DNA from: Geomonas propionica
GTDB taxonomy: Bacteria; Desulfobacterota; Desulfuromonadia; Geobacterales; Geobacteraceae
DNA: 64,000 nucleotides
Reading direction: 5' to 3'
Assembly: GCF_016458235.1 (NCBI RefSeq)
Contig: NZ_JAEMHK010000006.1
Coordinates: 1-64,000 of the forward strand
In this document: positions 45,344 to 53,994 of the stretch, piece after piece
How the letters are laid out: each line of letters opens with the position of its first letter
How positions within the stretch are numbered: position 1 is the first letter of the stretch
Made by a program: the position numbers and the translations under genes
Notes under the pieces: generated by a model
What the model was told of the DNA's origin: nothing
Database searches by the model: none
The model's input: only the letters and a program-made list of their open reading frames with translations

Positions 45344-47344
45344 CTACCCGCTGGTGATGGCGAGCAGCAACACCAGCGTCACGAAGGTGTAGAAGATGTA
45401 GATGTTCAACTTGCCGTGCTGCAGACGCCGCACCGGCTGGGCTTTCTCGAACAGGTACTCGAGAAACGGGAGATAGCCCTTTTCCAGCACGGTCTCGGGC
45501 AGGTGACTCTCGTGGCTGGAGTGCCCGGGAAAAAGCCCGTCGACCTCGTCCCGGTGCCGCTCGGGACGGAGCAGTAGCGCGAACCAACTGACGAGGATGG
45601 AGCCGAACGAGGAGGCCGTGTACTGCATCCGCGGCGTGGGGCGCAGATAGCCGCAGCCCCAGGTCGGCGCGACCGGCACCGGAAAGCGGGCTACGCGCCT
45701 GGCGAAGAAGACCCAGAGCAAGGCCAGGAGCAGGATCAGCCCGCCCCCGAGGATCGTGATCCAGGCGAAGGGAACCAGGCTCTCAATCCCTTGCATTCCC
45801 GGCACTCCCCCGTACCCCCCCAGGGCGCCGTTCAGAACCGGGACGAGCAGCCCCGGCGCCAAACCGATCAGCGCGCAGCACGCGGCAAGCACCCCCATGG
45901 GGACCAGCATCCCGGCGCCCGCCTCATGCCCGCCTTCGTGCTCAGGCGAGCGCGGCGCCCCCAAGAAAACCACCCCGTACACCTTGACGAAACAGGCCAC
46001 AGCCAGCCCCCCCACCAGCGCCAGCACCGGTGCCGCCAGCGCAGGGAGCGACGGCCCCAGACCGACCGCGGCGCCGATGGAGTTGAAGGCGCCCAGGTAG
46101 ATCATCAGCTCACTGACGAACCCGTTCAAGGGGGGAAGCCCGCAGATGGCGACGGCGCCAAGGAGGAAAAAAACTGCCGTCTTGGGCAGTCGACGCGCCA
46201 CGCCTCCCAGAAGGTCGATCTCCCTGGTGCCGGTGGCATGGATCACCGATCCTGCGGAAAGAAAGAGCAGCGCCTTGAACAAGGCATGATTGACAACGTG
46301 CAAGAGCGCCCCTGCCGCCCCGAGCGCGACCAGCGCCTCCCACCCCTGGTTGGCGCCGATCAAGGCCATGCCGAGACCGATCAGGATGATGCCGATGTTC
46401 TCGATGCTGTGGTAGGCCAAAAGCCTCTTAAGGTCGTGCTGTCCGATGGCGTAGGCGACACCGAGGACGGCGGAGATACACCCCAGCACCAGAACCAGGG
46501 CGCCCCACCAGAGCGGCGGATCGGTGAAGGCGGAGAAGACCCGCATCATCCCGTAGATACCGGTCTTCAGCACGACGCCGGAGAGTATGGCGGAGACGTG
46601 GCTGGGAGCGTTGGCGTGCGCCGACGGGAGCCAGATGTGCAGCGGCATCGCACCTGCCTTCATCCCGAAACCGAACAGGGCGGTCAGGAAGACGGCGGTG
46701 GCTATGGGGCCTGCGGCGGAGAGGGAACCGGGGGCCGGAAAGAGGTAGGCACCGGTGGCGGCGTTCAGGAGCGAGAAGGTGGCGAAGAGCGCCAAGGCGC
46801 CCAGGTGAGCCGTGATCAGATAGAGGACCCCCGCCTCGCGCACCTCGTGCTTTTCGTCCTCGGTGGTGAGGGCGAAGTAGGCGGCCAGGGCCATCACCTC
46901 CCACCCCATCAGGAAAAGCATGGTGCTTCTGGCCACCAACACCACGGTGAGCGCGGCGGACAGGAGTCCCAGGAAGAAGGCGAGTTTGCCGCCGTGCTCC
47001 GGGTGTCGCGCCACCGGCCAGTAGCCGGCCCCGTAGACGGCACAGCAGCCGGTGACGATGAAGATGGGGAGGAGGAACAGTGCGGACAGGGCATCAACGC
47101 CTATCTCCAGCCCGCCAAAAGGGAGTCCGGAAGGAAGCAGCCAACTTCCTGCGGAGGGGAAGAAGACCGCGCCGAGAGCCCCGGCACAGCCGGCGAGCGA
47201 TGCCGCCACCATGAGCGCGACACCGGCTCGCTGGGCGAGGTTCGATCCCTTCACGAGCAAGAGTGGCAGGCCGGATATGGCCTGGCAGCAAACGGCGAGC
47301 AACAACAGTCCAAGAAAAGTCGCAGGCTCGCCGGAGAAGGTCAT
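45344..47344 (-). CDS. Second NuoL/HyfB-like antiporter subunit
   Basis: 666 residues, about sixteen transmembrane helices. Same motifs as copy 1: LMGWEVMALAAYFALTTEDEK, FGMKAGAMPLHIWLPSAHANAPSHVSAILSGVVLK, LLAYHSIENIGIILIG, NHALFKALLFLSAGSVIHATGTREIDLLGG, and C-terminal APTWGCGYLRPTPRMQYTASSFG and IYIFYTFVTLVLLL. So it is a paralog of the Ehr subunit at 40352-42328, but no other complex I-like gene adjoins it. It lies two bases after an HTH-EIIA gene and is transcribed with it. May be an alternative pump module for Ehr or a stand-alone ion transporter under EIIA control. Confidence 0.88.
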   Translation of the reverse strand: MTFSGEPATFLGLLLLAVCCQAISGLPLLLVKGSNLAQRAGVALMVAASLAGCAGALGAVFFPSAGSWLLPSGLPFGGLEIGVDALSALFLLPIFIVTGCCAVYGAGYWPVARHPEHGGKLAFFLGLLSAALTVVLVARSTMLFLMGWEVMALAAYFALTTEDEKHEVREAGVLYLITAHLGALALFATFSLLNAATGAYLFPAPGSLSAAGPIATAVFLTALFGFGMKAGAMPLHIWLPSAHANAPSHVSAILSGVVLKTGIYGMMRVFSAFTDPPLWWGALVLVLGCISAVLGVAYAIGQHDLKRLLAYHSIENIGIILIGLGMALIGANQGWEALVALGAAGALLHVVNHALFKALLFLSAGSVIHATGTREIDLLGGVARRLPKTAVFFLLGAVAICGLPPLNGFVSELMIYLGAFNSIGAAVGLGPSLPALAAPVLALVGGLAVACFVKVYGVVFLGAPRSPEHEGGHEAGAGMLVPMGVLAACCALIGLAPGLLVPVLNGALGGYGGVPGMQGIESLVPFAWITILGGGLILLLALLWVFFARRVARFPVPVAPTWGCGYLRPTPRMQYTASSFGSILVSWFALLLRPERHRDEVDGLFPGHSSHESHLPETVLEKGYLPFLEYLFEKAQPVRRLQHGKLNIYIFYTFVTLVLLLAITSG

Positions 47345-47346
47345 GA

Positions 47347-48024
47347 TCAGCTCCTCTTGCCGCGCTCGCAGCGCCGCGCGGCCTCCATGACAGCCGCGGG
47401 ATCACAGGCATTGTTGAGGGTGCCCCGGAACTCCTGGTCGTGCAGGGCGTAGGCGAGCCGGGACAGCAGGTGCAGGTGCACCTTGACGGTGGGGCTGGTG
47501 ATGAGGAACAGGATGCGCACGGGAACGCCATCCAAAGCCCCGAAGTCGATCGGGCGCTCCAGAAAACAGAGGGAGATCGCGGGTTGCGGCTTGGTTTGCA
47601 GCAGGATGGGATTGCGGACGTGGGGGATGGCGATGCCGTCACCGACGGCGGTGGTGCCGAGCGCCTCGCGGGCCAGGAGCACCTGGAGCAGGAATTCGGG
47701 GTCCACCTGCGACGGAAGCTGCAACAGGTTCACCACGTTGCGCAGCACGGAGAGCTTGTCGTCTCCTGGGACGCCGCAGTGAATCCCGCCCGCCTCGAGA
47801 GCCTGGGCCAGGCTCGGCAGGTCCAGGTCCGCCTTTACCGCCTCGAACAGCTCGGGGGGCACCTTGATGCCGTGCTCCGTGGCCCACTCCAGGAGGTCGA
47901 CCCGGTTAATCTGGTAGGTGCCGCGCACAAGGGTGGCGGGTAGTTTTTCCTTCTTGATCCACTTAAGGACCGTCCCCTCGTCCTGGTGCAGCAGCGCGGC
48001 CACTTCTGAAGCCTTCATCAACAT
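47347..48024 (-). CDS. Helix-turn-helix plus PTS EIIA (PtsN-like) protein
   Basis: 225 residues. N-terminal 55 residues form an excisionase/MerR-type DNA-binding domain (KASEVAALLHQDEGTVLKWIKKEKLPATLVRGTYQINRVDLLEWA). Residues about 75-215 form a PTS EIIA type 2 domain of the nitrogen-PTS class, with the phosphorylatable histidine in VGDGIAIPHVRNPIL. EIIA-Ntr proteins bind and control ion transporters and kinases. Start ATG 48024 is preferred over 48018 because GGGGGT lies nine bases before it. First gene of a two-gene unit with the NuoL-like protein. No EIIB or EIIC present. Confidence 0.85.
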   Translation of the reverse strand: MLMKASEVAALLHQDEGTVLKWIKKEKLPATLVRGTYQINRVDLLEWATEHGIKVPPELFEAVKADLDLPSLAQALEAGGIHCGVPGDDKLSVLRNVVNLLQLPSQVDPEFLLQVLLAREALGTTAVGDGIAIPHVRNPILLQTKPQPAISLCFLERPIDFGALDGVPVRILFLITSPTVKVHLHLLSRLAYALHDQEFRGTLNNACDPAAVMEAARRCERGKRS

Positions 48025-48055
48025 CGACTGTTACCCCCATGGCTGAACAGGGAAA

Positions 48056-48084
48056 GGTATAGCACCGTTAAGATGAAGACGCAA
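48056..48084 (-). promoter_or_regulatory. Promoter of the HTH-EIIA / NuoL-like unit
   Basis: Minus strand: TTGCGT (complement of 48079-48084), 17 bases, TATACC (complement of 48056-48061), about 30 bases before the ATG. Confidence 0.45.
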
Positions 48085-48211
48085 CGCCGTTAATGTTAAA
48101 AAAGCGAATCGTCCCGGCCGTTTGGCGGCACGTTAGACGACAAAGAAGGTTCTACTGTAAACTGGGGCAGCGTCGGAAATTTGGCACCCAGCACTACAGT
48201 TGACGTCACGT

Positions 48212-48328
48212 CCTCCCCTTTGTGAAAGGGGAGACAGAGGGGATTTGCCTTTGGGTTAAAGAGATCCCCCTTCCGGTTGCCATCTAAACTGCAAATCCCC
48301 CCTGTCCCCCCTTCAAGCGAAGGGGGGA
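48212..48328. repeat. REPIN-like inverted pair
   Basis: Left arm 48212-48248 (CCTCCCCTTTGTGAAAGGGG then AGACAGAGGGGATTTGC) and right arm 48291-48328 are near-exact reverse complements, and each contains its own hairpin (CTCCCCTTT/AAAGGGGAG; CCCCCTTC/GAAGGGGG). Same construction as the element at 9034-9143. Confidence 0.75.
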
Positions 48329-48453
48329 ACGCCTGGGCAGGGACATCGCTTAGTGGACAATATTCCCATCAGGTCCCCATCAGTTCCATTAGTTCCCATC
48401 CGTCTCAGGAATCCCCAGCCCGCCTTCAATCCAGCCCGCTGCAATACTGAAAC

Positions 48454-48482
48454 AAAAAAAGCCCCCGGAGTGTTCCGGGGGC
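48454..48482 (-). terminator. Terminator of imcH
   Basis: Minus strand: GCCCCCGGA / TCCGGGGGC 9-bp perfect stem with 4-base loop, then TTTTTTT. Confidence 0.92.
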
Positions 48483-48497
48483 TTTTCGTTGTGGCTG

Positions 48498-50045
48498 TTA
48501 TTTCTTGGCGTGCTTCTCGCCGCCCTTGGCGTGCTTCTCGCCGCCGGGGACGTCCTGGCCGCCTGCCGAGTGGCAGTCGCTGCAGTTCGCCTTGAAGAGC
48601 TCGTCACCGATGTCGACCGGGTGGACGAACTGTTTCACCGGCGCGCTGCCGGCCGGGATGTTCTCCTGCTTCTGCCCCAACACCGTGTGGCACATGTTGC
48701 AGTCCTTGGAGATCACCTTGCCCGCCGCGGTCTTATGCTTGCCGTCGTGGCAGCGGAAGCACCCCGGAGTGTAGAAGTGCCCGATGTGGTTCGGATAGGT
48801 ATTCCAGGAGATCTTCATGGCCGGGAAGAAGTTCCTGTTGTAGATGTCCTGCACCACGGTCACGGCGTGGGCGAGTTCCTTGCTCTTCGCCTTGGCCACC
48901 TCCGGGTAGTTCTTGTTGTAGTACTCGGAAAGCTCCTTGGCGATGGTCGCCTTGGCCTCTTCCTTGTTCTTGTAAGGCCTGGTCAGGACCTCCACCGCGG
49001 TCTTCTTCAGGTACGGCAGCCCCTGGTCGATGCGCCTGGCGGCGAAGGCTTCGTCCATCTCCACGCCCGGGGAACGGTAGACGTGAGCCGGCCTGTTGTG
49101 GCAATCGAGGCAGTCCATGACCCTTTTCTGAGCCTTGGCGATGTCGGCCTTGCTGAGCGGCTTCTCGGTGTCCATATACTCGGTCACAGTGCCGTCCTTC
49201 TCCTTGACCGCGATGTACGGGATGCTCATGCGCTGACGGTCCAGCGCGATGTAGGAGACCTCCTGGCCGATGTGCCAGTGGATGCCCTTGTGGTGCTCGC
49301 TCTTCGGGGTCCCGCCGATGTTGATCAGCATGTTGATCTCACGCGGGGTGTTTTCCTCGTTGGGAGCGTAGTGGTAGAACACCTTCTGGCGTCCGGCATA
49401 GAATTTCTCCGGCCAGTGGCAGTGCTCGCAGGTGTCGCGCGCCGGGCGGAGGTTGTCGATCGGTGTCTCGATGGTTTCCGGATAGGTGTGGGTGGCCACC
49501 GCGTAAAGCTGCCTCATGCCGGAGATCTTGGCCTTGACGTACCAGGCGGCGCCGGGGCCCACGTGGCACTCGACGCATTTCACCTTGGCGTGCGGCGAAT
49601 TGGCCCAGGCGACGTGCTCGGGCTCCATGACCTGATGGCAGAGCTCGCCACAGAAGGTGGTCGACTCGGTAAATTCGTACCCTTTCAAAGAAGCGACGGA
49701 GACGATGAGCACGAAGCCGATGCTGGCGATGACGAAGAAGAGGAACAGATGGCGTTTGTGCGCGTCATTGAAGTCCACCCGCGGGAACGGGGGAATGTCC
49801 ACATCGGGATGCCTGCGCCTCTTCTCCCGTATGATATAGGCGCCCAGCGGGACCAGGATGAGGCCCACGATGAGCATGCCCGGGAAGAGGAAGTAGGTCA
49901 TCAGGCCGAGGTAGGGCTTCTCGACGCCGGTTATCCCCTCGTAGGAGAGGAAGCCGATGATCAGGCCCGTCGCGGTGACGGCCAGGATCATGCCGACCAG
50001 ACTGATCAGGTTCCAGGCGTAGCCGGCATACTTTCTTAATGCCAT
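48498..50045 (-). CDS. imcH: ImcH-type inner-membrane seven-heme NapC/NirT cytochrome
   Basis: 515 residues. Three transmembrane helices (about 15-34, 47-69 and 100-119) then a periplasmic cytochrome domain. Seven haem sites: CGELCH (a CX3CH variant as in NapC), CVECH, CEHCH, CLDCH, CFRCH, CNMCH and CSDCH. Length, helix count and haem count match ImcH of Geobacter sulfurreducens, which is required to pass electrons from menaquinol to high-potential extracellular acceptors. The C-terminus carries a short direct repeat (GGEKHAK twice). AAGGAGA precedes the ATG. Monocistronic, with its own promoter and terminator. Confidence 0.9.
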   Translation of the reverse strand: MALRKYAGYAWNLISLVGMILAVTATGLIIGFLSYEGITGVEKPYLGLMTYFLFPGMLIVGLILVPLGAYIIREKRRRHPDVDIPPFPRVDFNDAHKRHLFLFFVIASIGFVLIVSVASLKGYEFTESTTFCGELCHQVMEPEHVAWANSPHAKVKCVECHVGPGAAWYVKAKISGMRQLYAVATHTYPETIETPIDNLRPARDTCEHCHWPEKFYAGRQKVFYHYAPNEENTPREINMLINIGGTPKSEHHKGIHWHIGQEVSYIALDRQRMSIPYIAVKEKDGTVTEYMDTEKPLSKADIAKAQKRVMDCLDCHNRPAHVYRSPGVEMDEAFAARRIDQGLPYLKKTAVEVLTRPYKNKEEAKATIAKELSEYYNKNYPEVAKAKSKELAHAVTVVQDIYNRNFFPAMKISWNTYPNHIGHFYTPGCFRCHDGKHKTAAGKVISKDCNMCHTVLGQKQENIPAGSAPVKQFVHPVDIGDELFKANCSDCHSAGGQDVPGGEKHAKGGEKHAKK

Positions 50046-50095
50046 AGTGTCGTCTCCTTGCGTGTTTACGTATGGTTCCAGGAAAATAGGGCAGA

Positions 50096-50124
50096 ACCTT
50101 ACTATCCGGTATGACTTATGTCAA
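50096..50124 (-). promoter_or_regulatory. Promoter of imcH
   Basis: Minus strand: perfect TTGACA (complement of 50119-50124), 17 bases, TAAGGT (complement of 50096-50101). The -10 is weak but identical to that of the cold-shock gene. About 45 bases of leader remain before the ATG. Confidence 0.45.
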
Positions 50125-50315
50125 AAAAAACTATGTTAATGTATACGCGATATTTTAAAACGGCTATCTACGAAAAACCCGCGGGGTTTACGTGGGAAAC
50201 GCCAACGACGACCGGCTCGCCATATCAAGAATAAAAAACAATGTTATAGTATCAAACAATCTTATAAAATGCAAGCAAGTACTCATGAGGAAAGTCGACG
50301 CACCCCGCTACCGGG

Positions 50316-51212
50316 TCACGACTCGTAGCCGAACTCCTTGAGCATACGGCTGTTGTCGCTCCACTCGCCGCTCACCCGCACGAACAGCTCCAGGAACACC
50401 TTGGTGTCCAAGAGCCGCTCGATCTCCTGGCGCGCCTGGGTGCCGATCTTTTTGAGCATCTCTCCCTTGCGGCCGATGACGATCCCTTTCTGCGAGTCGC
50501 GCTCCACGTTGATGGTGGCTTGGATCGCCACGACGCCAGTTTCCCGTTCCTTGAAGCTGTCCACCACCACCGCCACCGAGTAAGGGACCTCGTCATGGGT
50601 CAGCCGGAAGATCTTCTCCCGGATGATCTCGGCCACGATGAAACGCTCCGGCACGTCGGTCAGGATGTCGTCCGGGAAATAGCAGGGGCCTTCGGGCAAA
50701 AGCCCGTGCACCAGCTGCACCAGTTGCTCGACGCCGTCGCCGGAAGCGGCTGAAACCGGGATGATCTCCTTGAAGGGGTAGGTCTCCCCGTAGGCCGCCA
50801 TGCGCCCCAGGAGATCGCCCTTGGCAATCAGGTCGATCTTGTTCAGCACCAGGATTACCGGAGCCTCGACGCCGGAGAGGACCTCCTTGATCATGGCCGC
50901 CTCTTTCTCGGGATCGAAGGCGCCGTCGACCAGAAACAGGATCAGGTCCACCCCCTGCACCGAGGAGAGCGCCTCCTCGACCATGAACTTGTTCAGACGG
51001 GTCTTGGCGCGGTGGATACCCGGGGTGTCCAGAAAGACGATCTGCCCATCCGGCACATTGTGAATCCCCTTGATCCGGTTGCGGGTGGTCTGCGGCTTGT
51101 CCGAGGTGATCATCAGCTTCTCACCGAGGATGCGGTTCAACAGCGTGGATTTACCGACGTTCGGCCGCCCCACGATGGAGACGAAACCGGAACGGAATAT
51201 CTTTTCAGACAT
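50316..51212 (-). CDS. era: GTPase Era
   Basis: 298 residues. GTP-binding motifs GRPNVGKST (G1), DTPGIH (G3), NKID (G4) and SAASG (G5) in the first 160 residues; C-terminal KH domain with [25 protein letters not shown]. Binds 16S rRNA near its 3' end and takes part in 30S assembly. Lies downstream of rnc and a radical SAM gene on the same strand, the common rnc-era pairing. Confidence 0.96.
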   Translation of the reverse strand: MSEKIFRSGFVSIVGRPNVGKSTLLNRILGEKLMITSDKPQTTRNRIKGIHNVPDGQIVFLDTPGIHRAKTRLNKFMVEEALSSVQGVDLILFLVDGAFDPEKEAAMIKEVLSGVEAPVILVLNKIDLIAKGDLLGRMAAYGETYPFKEIIPVSAASGDGVEQLVQLVHGLLPEGPCYFPDDILTDVPERFIVAEIIREKIFRLTHDEVPYSVAVVVDSFKERETGVVAIQATINVERDSQKGIVIGRKGEMLKKIGTQARQEIERLLDTKVFLELFVRVSGEWSDNSRMLKEFGYES

Positions 51213-51352
51213 CTTCTTAATGCCCTCCTGGCTCTTGTTGCGGTAATCGAAACGCTACAACATACGGGAATTGGTACGGCAAGGAAAGCGTTCTTTGCAT
51301 CCGCACCTGTGTAAGGCGCACCGACACAGTATACCTCGAACCGGCGTTCTGC

Positions 51353-52405
51353 CTAGTGGCGGGGGTAAGACTCGAAGAGGCAGGCGTGCCGGGTCAGCTC
51401 GCCCCACTGCAGGGAGATGAGGTCGGGGGAAAGCGCGGCGTCCTCGCGCACCGTTGCGGTCACGCCGTAGCGGGCCGCCAGTCGCTGCAGGTTCCCCCTT
51501 CGCTGCCCCACGAGATCGGAGACCCGCCCCGCGGGAGCGCCGAAAGTTACCACGCTTCCGGCCGGGACATCCTCGAGCAGCGCGCACATGCGGTCGAAGC
51601 AGAGTTCGGACTCGACCAGCTGCCCGAAGGCGGGATGGTAGGGACCGGCCAGCACTACCCCAGGGGAGTCGAGCTCGGAGGTGGGCTGCAGCCCGAAGCG
51701 GACCACGGGGATGCCGGCCTGTCCTGCGAGCACCAGCATCTCCTTGCACAAGGTCACCGCCTGCGTGAGCGTCATGGGCTGATAGCTCCCCTCGCGGTAG
51801 CGCCGGGCCAGCTCGGTCCCGTCGATGACCAGGGTGGGGTAGATGCGCAAGAAGGCGGGTTGCAGGGCGAGCGCCTGGCGCAGTGTAGCGAGCGAGGTCT
51901 CCGGCGTGTCGTTCGGGAGCCCCGGCATGAGTTGGATACCAACCTCGATGCCGGCCTCCTTGAGGGTCGCCACCGAAATTTCCACCTCGGCGCTGCCGTG
52001 GCCGCGCCCGGAGAGGAGGAGCACCCCGGAGTCGAGCGACTGCACCCCCAGTTCGACGGTGGCGACGCCATGCGCTTTGAGAAAGCGGGCAGTGTCCGGG
52101 TCGATGGCGTCGGGGCGCGTGGAAATCCGCACCGACTGCAGGATGCCGCCGGCCAGCAGCGGCTGCAGGGGGAGGAGCAGTGCCTCCTGGTCCCGGCGCG
52201 GCAGGGCGGTGAAGGTGCCGCCGTAAAAAGCGACTTCCAGTCGGCGCGCCGGCGCCCCCATACGGTACTCGTCGATGCGGTGCAAAAGTTGCGTCCGGGT
52301 GGGCAAGGCACCCTCCGGGCCGGCCACCCGCACTTGGTTGCAGAAGACGCAGCGGTGCGGGCACCCCTGGTGGGAGATGAAAAAGGGGACCAGCAGCGGC
52401 CTCAA
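51353..52405 (-). CDS. Radical SAM protein (Elp3-like, oxygen-independent type)
   Basis: 350 residues. CPHRCVFCNQ near residue 15 is the CX3CX2C [4Fe-4S]/SAM motif; FYGGTFTALP is the strand-2 GGE-like block; STRPDAID, VELGVQSLD and GIQLMPGLPNDT are typical of the Elp3/HemN-like subgroup. The C-terminal part lacks the Elp3 acetyltransferase. A tRNA- or ribosome-related modification is possible. It overlaps rnc (ATGA) and precedes era by 140 bases. Substrate unknown. Confidence 0.82.
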   Translation of the reverse strand: MRPLLVPFFISHQGCPHRCVFCNQVRVAGPEGALPTRTQLLHRIDEYRMGAPARRLEVAFYGGTFTALPRRDQEALLLPLQPLLAGGILQSVRISTRPDAIDPDTARFLKAHGVATVELGVQSLDSGVLLLSGRGHGSAEVEISVATLKEAGIEVGIQLMPGLPNDTPETSLATLRQALALQPAFLRIYPTLVIDGTELARRYREGSYQPMTLTQAVTLCKEMLVLAGQAGIPVVRFGLQPTSELDSPGVVLAGPYHPAFGQLVESELCFDRMCALLEDVPAGSVVTFGAPAGRVSDLVGQRRGNLQRLAARYGVTATVREDAALSPDLISLQWGELTRHACLFESYPRH

Positions 52406-53100
52406 TGCTCCCCCCTGAGCAGCAGGGTGGCGGCGCGGGCGGCATCCTGCTCGGCCTCTTTCTTGGTCCTCCCCACCCCCTCCCCCATCAGCTCGGCACC
52501 CAGGTAGACCTCGACGGTAAAGCGGCGGTCGTGGTCGGGACCGGTGGCGTCTTTCAACTGGTAGCGCGGCAGCTCCCGGTGCAGGAGTCTCGCCCGCTCC
52601 TGCAGTTCGGTTTTGGCGTCGCGCCCGAAGAGCAGCTCCGGGGTATCCAGCAAAGGCTCGAACAGTTCGTGCACCACCCGCCGCGCCGACTCGATGCCGC
52701 CATCCAGGTAGAGCGCGGCGAGCAGGGCCTCGAAGGCATCGGCCAACAAGGAGCGCTTGTGCCGCCCGCCCCCCTTCTCCTCGCCGCGGCCAAGGCGCAG
52801 GGAGGTCCCGAGATCCAGCTCCGCGGCCAGGCGGGCCAGGCTCACCTCGTCCACCAGTGCCGCCCTGATCCTGGTCAACTCACCCTCACGGCTGTCGGGA
52901 AAGCGCCGCAGCAAGAGGTCGGAGAGCAGGAAGTCGAGCACCGCATCTCCGAAGAACTCCAGGCGCTGGTTGTCCTTCCCCCCCGCCTCGTTCACGTAGG
53001 TGCGATGGGTGAGCGCCTCCTCCAGCAACTCGGGATTGCGGAAGCGGTACTTGATCCGTGTCTCGATCACCGCCAGGGTATGGTCCAGCTTTTCGTTCAT
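52402..53100 (-). CDS. rnc: Ribonuclease III
   Basis: 232 residues. Catalytic signature NQRLEFFGDAVLDFLLSDLLL, second acidic cluster in LLADAFEALLAALYLDGG, and C-terminal double-stranded RNA-binding domain (AKTELQERARLLHRELPRYQL; FTVEVYLGAELMGEGVGRTKKEAEQDAARAA cut across strands). Processes rRNA precursors and structured mRNAs. First gene of the unit with the radical SAM protein and era. Confidence 0.96.
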   Translation of the reverse strand: MNEKLDHTLAVIETRIKYRFRNPELLEEALTHRTYVNEAGGKDNQRLEFFGDAVLDFLLSDLLLRRFPDSREGELTRIRAALVDEVSLARLAAELDLGTSLRLGRGEEKGGGRHKRSLLADAFEALLAALYLDGGIESARRVVHELFEPLLDTPELLFGRDAKTELQERARLLHRELPRYQLKDATGPDHDRRFTVEVYLGAELMGEGVGRTKKEAEQDAARAATLLLRGEH

Positions 53101-53282
53101 GATAGATGCCCGTGCCTATCCTTAATTTGAGCCAAATATAGACAAAGGGTGGCGGCATGGCAATAGGGTTCTCGGCGGCAGTTGCGCGGCAGCGGCATGG
53201 GGCTTGCCCGCCCCCCTCCCGCAAACCGGCACCAGTGGCGGCCAAGCCTTGCGCGACAGGGGTTCGCGGGGGCATTTAAATG

Positions 53283-53311
53283 TTGCATAATAATCACCCC
53301 TCCCATATAAT
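53283..53311 (+). promoter_or_regulatory. Promoter of the tmk-holB-ricT-metG unit
   Basis: TTGCAT (53283-53288), 17 bases, perfect TATAAT (53306-53311). Leader of about 30 bases before the tmk ATG with GGAG. Confidence 0.65.
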
Positions 53312-53346
53312 TCAGTGATTTTATAGAGGATCATGAGAGCGGAGAC

Positions 53347-53994
53347 ATGGGCTTTTTCATTACATTTGAAGGCGTTGAAGGGTGCGGTAAAACGACCCAG
53401 TTGCGGCTCCTCAAGGAGCGTCTGGAGGCCGACGGCGAGACCGTGGTGGCCACCCGCGAGCCGGGGGGATGCCCCATCGCGGACCAGATGCGCGCCATCC
53501 TGCTCGACGCCAAGAACAGCGCCATCACCCCATTGGCCGAACTGCTGCTCTACGCGGCGGCACGCGCCCAGCACGTTCAGGAGGTGATCGCTCCGGCACT
53601 CGAGCGGGGCGAGACGGTGCTCTGCGACCGGTTCACCGACGCCACCGTGGCCTACCAGGGGCACGGCAGGGAGCTTGATCTCGACGTGATCCGCCAACTG
53701 AACGCGCTCGCCACCGGCGGGGTGCAGCCAGACCTCACCGTGCTCATCGACTGCCCGGTCCAGATCGGCCTTTCCCGCGCCCTCTCCCGCATCGAGGCGA
53801 CCAGTGGCGCCCGCGAGGAGCGCTTCGAGCTGGAATCGGTACGTTTCCACGAGCGGGTGCGCGAGGGTTACCTGACGCTGGCCCGAGCCTTCCCCGAGCG
53901 TTTCGTGGTGGTGGACGGCTCCGGCGACGTAGCCCGCACCGAGGTGCTGGTTACCGCGGCCCTCAGGGACCGGCTGCCGCAGGGTGGCCGCTAG
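53347..53994 (+). CDS. tmk: Thymidylate kinase
   Basis: 215 residues. P-loop FEGVEGCGKTTQ, the DR motif CDRFTDATVAYQGHGR, and LID region RIEATSGAREERFE. Phosphorylates dTMP to dTDP. The arginine after the P-loop in TREPGG is present, as usual. First gene of the unit; its TAG overlaps the GTG of holB. Confidence 0.96.
   Translation: MGFFITFEGVEGCGKTTQLRLLKERLEADGETVVATREPGGCPIADQMRAILLDAKNSAITPLAELLLYAAARAQHVQEVIAPALERGETVLCDRFTDATVAYQGHGRELDLDVIRQLNALATGGVQPDLTVLIDCPVQIGLSRALSRIEATSGAREERFELESVRFHERVREGYLTLARAFPERFVVVDGSGDVARTEVLVTAALRDRLPQGGR

Larger units (their letters stand above)
48025..48497. other. Intergenic region, 473 bases
   Basis: Contains the promoter of the HTH-EIIA gene, a REPIN-like inverted pair and the imcH terminator, listed separately. 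No supported ORF. Confidence 0.6.

Noticed and set aside
50173..50189. AAACCC/GGGTTT hairpin with T tract on the minus strand as the era terminator
   Set aside because: The stem is only six weak-strong pairs and lies about 125 bases past era; too uncertain to annotate.
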